The position numbers and the translations under genes are program-made. The notes beneath the pieces are model-generated. The model was not told where the DNA came from. It saw only the letters and a list, made by a program, of their open reading frames with translations, and did not search any database. Positions 1 to 3,841 of a DNA stretch of 6,625 nt are shown here, piece after piece. The stretch is from Sulfurovum sp. (lineage in GTDB: Bacteria > Campylobacterota > Campylobacteria > Campylobacterales > Sulfurovaceae): assembly GCA_027046415.1 (NCBI GenBank), contig JALTYW010000016.1, positions 1-6,625 of the forward strand, in the 5' to 3' direction. The first letter of the stretch is position 1. Each line of letters begins with the position of its first letter.

Positions 1-42
1 GTCATCTTTGATGATACTTTTGACTCTATCTTTCATATGCAT
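1..42 (-). CDS. 5' end of an unidentified gene downstream of the MoxR ATPase (possible VWA-type partner), partial
   Basis: Only the first 14 codons are inside the window. They start at the ATG at 42-40 and read MHMKDRVKSIIKDD, a charged, helix-prone stretch. The start is well supported: a perfect AAGGAG lies at 55-50, seven bases upstream. A second in-frame ATG at 36 would be 13 bases from that site, so the first ATG is preferred. The gene follows the MoxR ATPase gene on the same strand, after a 76-base gap with its own TATAAT box. In many bacteria the gene after a MoxR ATPase encodes a VWA-domain or VWA-like metallopeptidase partner. That role is inferred from position alone; 14 residues cannot show a domain. 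The existence of the gene is fairly secure, its identity is not. Confidence 0.6.
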   Translation of the reverse strand, partial: MHMKDRVKSIIKDD

Positions 43-49
43 GTTGCAA

Positions 50-55
50 CTCCTT
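50..55 (-). promoter_or_regulatory. Shine-Dalgarno AAGGAG deciding the start at 42
   Basis: AAGGAG on the minus strand is followed by seven bases and then ATG at 42. It is the strongest ribosome binding site in the window and is the main evidence that a gene begins here and runs off the left edge. Confidence 0.75.
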
Positions 56-70
56 GAAATTTGATTATCT

Positions 71-95
71 AATAACAATTATAATCTATGTTATT
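71..95. repeat. Perfect inverted repeat around the -10 box (possible operator)
   Basis: AATAACA at 71-77 and TGTTATT at 89-95 are perfect 7-base inverted arms with an 11-base spacer. The spacer holds the TATAAT box, and the distal arm ends at the predicted transcription start. This position fits a repressor operator. As RNA the arms would form an almost purely A-U hairpin without a U-tract, so a terminator for the upstream ATPase gene is unlikely. No regulator family is recognised from the arms. Confidence 0.35.
78..83 (-). promoter_or_regulatory. TATAAT -10 box upstream of the partial gene at the left edge
   Basis: A perfect TATAAT reads on the minus strand in the gap after the MoxR stop codon. 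Transcription would start near 71, giving a leader of about 29 bases that contains the AAGGAG site. There is no good -35 hexamer at 16-18 bases; a TTTACA at 109-104 is about 20 bases away, too far for a classical promoter. Weak -35 elements are usual in Campylobacterota, so the call rests on the -10 and the geometry. If real, the downstream gene can be transcribed independently of the ATPase. Confidence 0.5.
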
Positions 96-118
96 TAATG
101 GAGTGTAAACATAAGACA

Positions 119-1123
119 TCAACTCAGCAGATAGGCAAACTTGCGTACCCACTCGCCCCATGCCTCAGCCCCTTCGACATCGAGCTCATTTGCCTGCATA
201 TCTTTAACAAGCATGATGGCGAACTCTCCGGGAAGCTGAAGCGAGAAAGAGAGGATATTGTCTATCGCCTCATCACTGGGGTTTTGCCGTGCGGCATTGA
301 CCAGCCCGATGGCAAGTGCCATAAGTACCTTGGGATCATCCTCATCGATCTCTTTGAGTGATCCCTCAAGGATACTCTGAAGGTCTGGCAAATCCTTCAT
401 CACTTTCTTGAAACTGCTGTACCCTACAGCTGCCTCACGCCCGACTGCACCGCTAATACTATCTAATATCAAGTCACTCTCTATCCCGCTTTTAACGATG
501 CTGTCGACATACTCCCAGCTACGCGGCGTGGCAAAGGCTTTTTCATTGGATGTAGGGTCAAAGGTAAAAAGCATACTCTTGTCATAGGCAAGATAGCCGA
601 TGATCGCACTCTCTATCCCTGCACGGTATGCCCACGCTTTCCAGTCGTCAAAGTCCACCTCCATCTCAAAGTGCACAAAACGGTTGGCAAGCGGTGGAGG
701 CATCTTGTAGACAACCCCTCGGTCATTCTCCCGGTTGCCCGCTGCGACAATGCTCCACCCTTTGGGCAGTTCATACTCCCCAACTTTTCTATCCAAGATG
801 AGCTGATATGCCGAAGCCTGCACTGCAGGAGGTGCGGTATTGATCTCATCGAGAAAGAGGATACCTCTGGAGTCAGGGTCGCTTGGCAGGAAGCTTGGCT
901 TCGCCCAGACCCCCTCTTGAGTCTCGGCATTGAAAAAGGGAATCCCCTTAAGGTCGGTTGGATCGAGCAAGGAGAGCCGAAGATCGAGGAATGCCATATC
1001 TTTCTCTTTGGCTATCTGCTTGACAATAGAGGATTTACCAATCCCCGGTGCACCCCAGATAAAGACCGGCAACTGTGCGTCGATGAGTTTGTCGATGGCT
1101 TTGGTAATATTTGATGCTTTCAT
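119..1123 (-). CDS. MoxR-family AAA+ ATPase
   Basis: Cytosolic AAA+ ATPase of 334 residues. MoxR ATPases use ATP to remodel or help activate partner proteins, commonly VWA-domain proteins encoded alongside. Visible motifs: Walker A GAPGIGKS at about residues 24-31, Walker B ILFLDEIN at 88-95, sensor-1 Asn in AAGNRE at about 130, an arginine-finger candidate in PPPLANRF at 148, and a sensor-2-type Arg in ATPRSWEY at 201. All are intact, so it should be active. The C-terminal third (about 210-334) is helical, as in the usual MoxR lid. There is no signal peptide or membrane segment. The ATG at 1123 is preferred because AGG lies nine bases upstream and the conserved region begins at once; an in-frame GTG at 1156 would add 11 unconserved residues. 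The gene lies 76 bases after the repeat-protein gene on the same strand, probably co-transcribed with it. Its exact substrate is unknown. Confidence 0.9.
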   Translation of the reverse strand: MKASNITKAIDKLIDAQLPVFIWGAPGIGKSSIVKQIAKEKDMAFLDLRLSLLDPTDLKGIPFFNAETQEGVWAKPSFLPSDPDSRGILFLDEINTAPPAVQASAYQLILDRKVGEYELPKGWSIVAAGNRENDRGVVYKMPPPLANRFVHFEMEVDFDDWKAWAYRAGIESAIIGYLAYDKSMLFTFDPTSNEKAFATPRSWEYVDSIVKSGIESDLILDSISGAVGREAAVGYSSFKKVMKDLPDLQSILEGSLKEIDEDDPKVLMALAIGLVNAARQNPSDEAIDNILSFSLQLPGEFAIMLVKDMQANELDVEGAEAWGEWVRKFAYLLS

Positions 1124-1182
1124 ATATACATACCTGTTTGGTGCGTGATTACACACCCTACATTATTTATTCGGTTTTTCAT
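1120..1182 (-). CDS. Candidate 20-codon leader ORF overlapping the MoxR start
   Basis: An ATG at 1182 opens a 20-codon frame (starts MKNRINNVG, ends QTGMYI) whose TGA at 1122-1120 overlaps the ATPase ATG at 1123-1121 as ATGA. This four-base overlap is typical of translational coupling. GAGGA at 1194-1190 lies seven bases upstream of the ATG, a good Shine-Dalgarno position, whereas the ATPase's own site is only AGG. The peptide has no runs of one amino acid that would suggest classical attenuation, and no recognisable family. It contains the hairpin at 1157-1140, so ribosomes on it would melt that structure. An ORF this short in a 76-base gap could arise by chance. Confidence 0.3.
   Translation of the reverse strand: MKNRINNVGCVITHQTGMYI
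1140..1157 (-). promoter_or_regulatory. Stem-loop just upstream of the MoxR ribosome binding site
   Basis: On the minus strand GGTGTGT and ACGCACC surround the loop AATC and form a 7-bp stem with one G-U pair and a four-base loop. Its 3' end is four bases before the AGG that serves the ATG at 1123. It is followed by AAACAGG, not a U-tract, so it is not an intrinsic terminator. It could be an RNA-processing, stability or translation-control element between the repeat-protein and ATPase cistrons. Confidence 0.45.
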
Positions 1183-1199
1183 TCCTTATTCCTCATTCA

Positions 1200-2609
1200 T
1201 CAGACATTCATCATTGCTTTGCTCTGCTTGAGCACTTCCTCATACGACTTGGCAAGCTGTTCATTCTGCGCAAGCTCGTTTTGCAGTCTGGTATCTACCT
1301 TCAACACATCGAGCAGTTCCATAGGCAGTGATGCGTTGGTCGCAAGTGCACGGTTTATTTCGAAATCATCTCTCTCAAAAAGTGCTCGCAAGATGGTTTC
1401 GGGTGTCGATGGGTTTTTTGCCAATGCAGCAGCTATCTCTTGACCCTCTCCGTCACTTTTGTAGAGTGCTTCGAGTATCGGTACCGGGGTTGACGGGTTT
1501 TGTGCCAGTGCAGGCATCAGGGTTTTGTGCTTCTGATGGTAGTACGCCTCCAAGAATGCCGGTGGCACGGTTTTGTTCTCACACAGCAAGCGGTGTAGTG
1601 CTTCATTTTCCTCTTTTTGGGCAAGTTGTTCTATGACATCACTGCTTAGCTTCTCATTGGCACCCAAAAGCGCAAACAGAGAGGCATCCAATCCGGCAGC
1701 TTCGATCTGCTGCAAACGTTCAGTGTTAATTGGCTGGTGTACAAGCAGCAAAGAGACCACCTCCTCTGCTGCTTGCAAAAGCGCTGCAAAGACAGCATCG
1801 GTAATAGAAGAGTTTACCGCAAGGGCTTGTGCAATGCCTTCATCGTTCCTTTCAAGCAGAAGCTTTTGAATCTCCTCTGAGATACTACTGTTGCCTGCAA
1901 GAGCACGCTCTATGGCACGGTTTCTCAGTGAGAGCAGTTTTTGGATGGTTGTTTCGTTGATATGCCAATTTCTTGCAATGGTCTCTTTGAGTGTGATGCT
2001 CTCTTTGCCGCGTACAAGAAATGTAAAATTCGGAAACCCCAACAAGGCTTCAAGCAGATTGGGGTCGGTCGCTTCTGTGGCAAGACGCCGCAGGGTCAGA
2101 TAGGAGTAGAGCAGATCCTCTTCGTTTGGTTTGATCTCTATGTACCGGCGCAGGGTGTACATAATGACATCCCTGTCATCACGGCTGTCCTCCTCCTCTT
2201 CGTCAAACCGGTAAAGTTTCAGCAAGCGGACAAAAAGCGTATCACTCAGATGCTGATTGCCAAGCAGACGGCGTATTCTCTCCTGGTCGTTACCAAGCTT
2301 GATCGCCATCAGCAGCGCATCATCATCTATCTTTTCTGAGAGAAGCTGTTCAAATTCGGTCAGTTTATAAATGGGAAGATTTTGTTCGTAGGCATCGTTG
2401 GAGATATCTTCTTCAACCGGGTTGAGTCTGTGGTGTTCAACCACACCAACCACATCCTCTTCCAAAGCGTTTACAGGAGTGATTTTGAAACGCTTCAAAA
2501 AACGGGCTATCTCTTTTTGGGTAAATATTTCTTCTTTGCCAAGCAGCAGCAGCTTTTTGCCTGCAGATGTTTCAAGCAGTGATCCCAGTGTCGGTTTTTC
2601 GTTCATCAT
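1200..2609 (-). CDS. LRV/HEAT-like repeat solenoid protein with possible BRCT-like N-terminus
   Basis: Soluble protein of 469 residues, probably a protein-binding scaffold; no catalytic motif is seen. From about residue 210 to the end, ten repeats recur almost exactly every 26 residues (cores near 210, 236, 262, 288, 314, 341, 367, 395, 421, 445). The loose consensus is A-L-A-x-N-x-S/T-x-P/S followed by a hydrophobic helix; the clearest are ALAQNPSTPVPILEAL, ALAKNPSTPETILRAL and ALATNASLPMELLDVL. This resembles leucine-rich-repeat-variant (LRV) or HEAT-like solenoids. A single similar unit (LLGNQHLSDTLFVRLL) lies near 115, before an acidic stretch at about 137-147. Residues about 15-95 (KKLLLLGKE, then NLPIYKLTEFEQLL) resemble a divergent BRCT fold. 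The start is one of tandem ATGs at 2609/2606; a GTG at 2630 lacks a ribosome binding site. There is no signal peptide. Its position before the MoxR gene suggests an adaptor or client of that ATPase, which is inference. Confidence 0.75.
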   Translation of the reverse strand: MMNEKPTLGSLLETSAGKKLLLLGKEEIFTQKEIARFLKRFKITPVNALEEDVVGVVEHHRLNPVEEDISNDAYEQNLPIYKLTEFEQLLSEKIDDDALLMAIKLGNDQERIRRLLGNQHLSDTLFVRLLKLYRFDEEEEDSRDDRDVIMYTLRRYIEIKPNEEDLLYSYLTLRRLATEATDPNLLEALLGFPNFTFLVRGKESITLKETIARNWHINETTIQKLLSLRNRAIERALAGNSSISEEIQKLLLERNDEGIAQALAVNSSITDAVFAALLQAAEEVVSLLLVHQPINTERLQQIEAAGLDASLFALLGANEKLSSDVIEQLAQKEENEALHRLLCENKTVPPAFLEAYYHQKHKTLMPALAQNPSTPVPILEALYKSDGEGQEIAAALAKNPSTPETILRALFERDDFEINRALATNASLPMELLDVLKVDTRLQNELAQNEQLAKSYEEVLKQSKAMMNV

Positions 2610-2615
2610 AGAGTG

Positions 2616-2624
2616 AGTATAGCA
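2616..2624 (-). promoter_or_regulatory. Extended -10 promoter of the repeat-protein gene, predicting a leaderless mRNA
   Basis: The minus strand reads TGCTATACT: an extended TGn followed by TATACT, five of six matches to TATAAT. The last -10 base (2616) is six bases from the ATG at 2609, so standard spacing places +1 on the A of that ATG. There is no -35 match, which an extended -10 tolerates. No Shine-Dalgarno sequence lies in the 15 bases before the ATG; the nearest, AAAAGG, is about 20 bases away. A second in-frame ATG follows directly. Confidence 0.5.
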
Positions 2625-2636
2625 CAGCACCTTTTA

Positions 2637-2659
2637 AATAGGAGTTAAACTCTCCTATT
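2637..2659 (-). terminator. Stem-loop after the GGDEF gene (weak terminator or operator)
   Basis: AATAGGAG and CTCCTATT form a perfect 8-bp stem with a seven-base loop, 11 bases beyond the GGDEF stop codon. On the minus strand the stem runs into TAAAAGG, so the U-tract is poor and termination would be weak. The repeat also covers the place where a -35 element would be for the promoter at 2624-2616, so a regulator could bind here instead. The sequence cannot separate these roles. Confidence 0.4.
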
Positions 2660-2669
2660 AGAAGTATCC

Positions 2670-3713
2670 TTAAGCGAACTCTTTACTTACCACACAGTTT
2701 CTACCCGACATTTTTGCCTCATAAAGTGCTTCATCTGCCAGTTTAAGGACATCTTCAAAGGTTTTTGAAGCAGCATTATAAACAGTGACCCCACAGCTGC
2801 ATGTCAGCTTTACAGCCTCCGATCCTATCACTGCTGCTGCGATCTTGTCACAAAGCTTTTGTGCTATCTTTACAGCCTGTCCCAACGTTGTATCTACCAA
2901 TGTCACAGCAAACTCCTCTCCTCCGACACGTCCCTCAATATCGGTCGCCCGAAGATTCTCTTTGATGATTGCTGCACACGCTTTGAGTACCACATCCCCT
3001 GCTGCATGTCCATAGGTATCGTTCACCTCTTTAAAGTAGTCCAGATCGAGGATCATTACCGCATAACCACAGTCACGGTTGCGTGCATTGATGTCGATCA
3101 CATGGCTCTTTTCAAAGTAGGCACGGCGGTTGTTCAGCCCTGTCAGGGTGTCAACATAGGAGAGACTCATGGCACTCTCTTTCTCCGCTTCCAGTTCAGC
3201 GGTACGTTTGCGTACCTGATCTTCAAGGGTTTTGGCAAGGTGGGAAAGCTGTATCTCGTTTTCTCTGCGTTTTTTGTTCTCAGCCTCAAGTGCCTCCTGT
3301 GCCTCTTTGCGTTCGGTAATGTCCCTCCCTACACCGATAAGCCCACTAAAAGCACCATCTTTATCATAGGAGGGTACTTTAAAGACCTCATAAAAATGGA
3401 GGTTCCCCTCAGGATCACGTGCACGCTCTTCTGATTTGCTGATGCTCCCTTTGGCAACCGCCTGTCTGTCACTCTCCATGCACGACTCGGCAAACTCTTC
3501 GGGCAGAAGCTGATCTTCTGTTTTACCCACATAGTTGTCCGGATCAATACTGTAGAGGTTTAAGATGACTGGATTGCCATAGATCCACCGAAGGTTCTCA
3601 TCTTTCATAAAGACAGGATCGGGGATCGAGTCAAGCAGGTTTTTGAACTGACCTATCAGGTGTTTTAGCTTTCGGTTCTCTTCCAAAAGTGTTTCATCAT
3701 TTTCTCTCTGCAT
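2670..3713 (-). CDS. PAS-GGDEF diguanylate cyclase
   Basis: Cytosolic signalling enzyme of 347 residues that should condense two GTP into cyclic di-GMP. Residues 1-20 are a short charged helix. A PAS domain spans about 24-134 (from SIPDPVFMKDENLRWIYGN to the typical end GLIGVGRDITERK). A charged coiled coil spans about 135-180, and a GGDEF domain about 185-347. The cyclase core is complete: DTLTGLNNRR at 188-197, DLDYFKEVNDTYGH at 223-236, the active-site GGEEF at 264-268, and RATD at 255-258, five residues earlier, which fits the product-binding inhibitory I-site. No membrane segments or EAL domain are present, so it is a soluble sensor-cyclase; the PAS ligand cannot be told. The ATG at 3713 is chosen because AAAAGG lies eight bases upstream; a GTG at 3722 overlaps that site. 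Neighbouring genes show no evident cyclic di-GMP link. Confidence 0.93.
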   Translation of the reverse strand: MQRENDETLLEENRKLKHLIGQFKNLLDSIPDPVFMKDENLRWIYGNPVILNLYSIDPDNYVGKTEDQLLPEEFAESCMESDRQAVAKGSISKSEERARDPEGNLHFYEVFKVPSYDKDGAFSGLIGVGRDITERKEAQEALEAENKKRRENEIQLSHLAKTLEDQVRKRTAELEAEKESAMSLSYVDTLTGLNNRRAYFEKSHVIDINARNRDCGYAVMILDLDYFKEVNDTYGHAAGDVVLKACAAIIKENLRATDIEGRVGGEEFAVTLVDTTLGQAVKIAQKLCDKIAAAVIGSEAVKLTCSCGVTVYNAASKTFEDVLKLADEALYEAKMSGRNCVVSKEFA

Positions 3714-3841
3714 AGGTAACACCTTTTGCGTTGTGCGATACTTCAGTGTACAACCGAGAGCTTTAAAATAAGATTAATTTATTTTTTATGATAGTTTTAA
3801 AGAATTTTTTTGAGGTTGCTGTATATACCGCAGAAGAAGGA
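3714..3841. other. AT-rich intergenic region between the carboxypeptidase and GGDEF genes
   Basis: This gap of about 128 bases has no coding potential that I trust. On the minus strand it begins with an imperfect palindrome, TGCGGTATATACAGCA (3833-3818), just after the carboxypeptidase stop, but an A-tract follows it, so it is not a minus-strand intrinsic terminator. It also holds a long-range inverted repeat, CTTTAAAA (3761-3768) with TTTTAAAG (3795-3802), and an A-U-only hairpin AAAATAA/TTATTTT (3765-3785). Possible -10 boxes for the GGDEF gene are weak, such as TACACT at about 3751-3746. A promoter is likely somewhere here, but I cannot place it. Confidence 0.4.
3722..3727 (-). promoter_or_regulatory. 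Shine-Dalgarno AAAAGG deciding the GGDEF gene start
   Basis: AAAAGG on the minus strand is eight bases upstream of the ATG at 3713. The alternative GTG at 3722 begins inside this site and would have no ribosome binding site of its own, so the shorter protein is favoured. Confidence 0.65.

Noticed and set aside
98..361. An 87-codon plus-strand frame at the left end
   Set aside because: Most of it is antisense to the C-terminal part of the MoxR ATPase, and no ribosome binding site precedes its ATG.
671..1114. A 147-codon open frame on the plus strand
   Set aside because: It is antisense to the Walker A and Walker B region of the MoxR ATPase and has no independent support.
1124..1156. An N-terminal extension of the MoxR ATPase from GTG at 1156
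   Set aside because: It adds 11 residues with no family similarity and has no ribosome binding site, while ATG 1123 has AGG at a workable distance.
3818..3833. An imperfect palindrome as terminator of the carboxypeptidase gene
   Set aside because: On the transcribed strand it is followed by an A-tract rather than a U-tract and has a mismatch in the stem.
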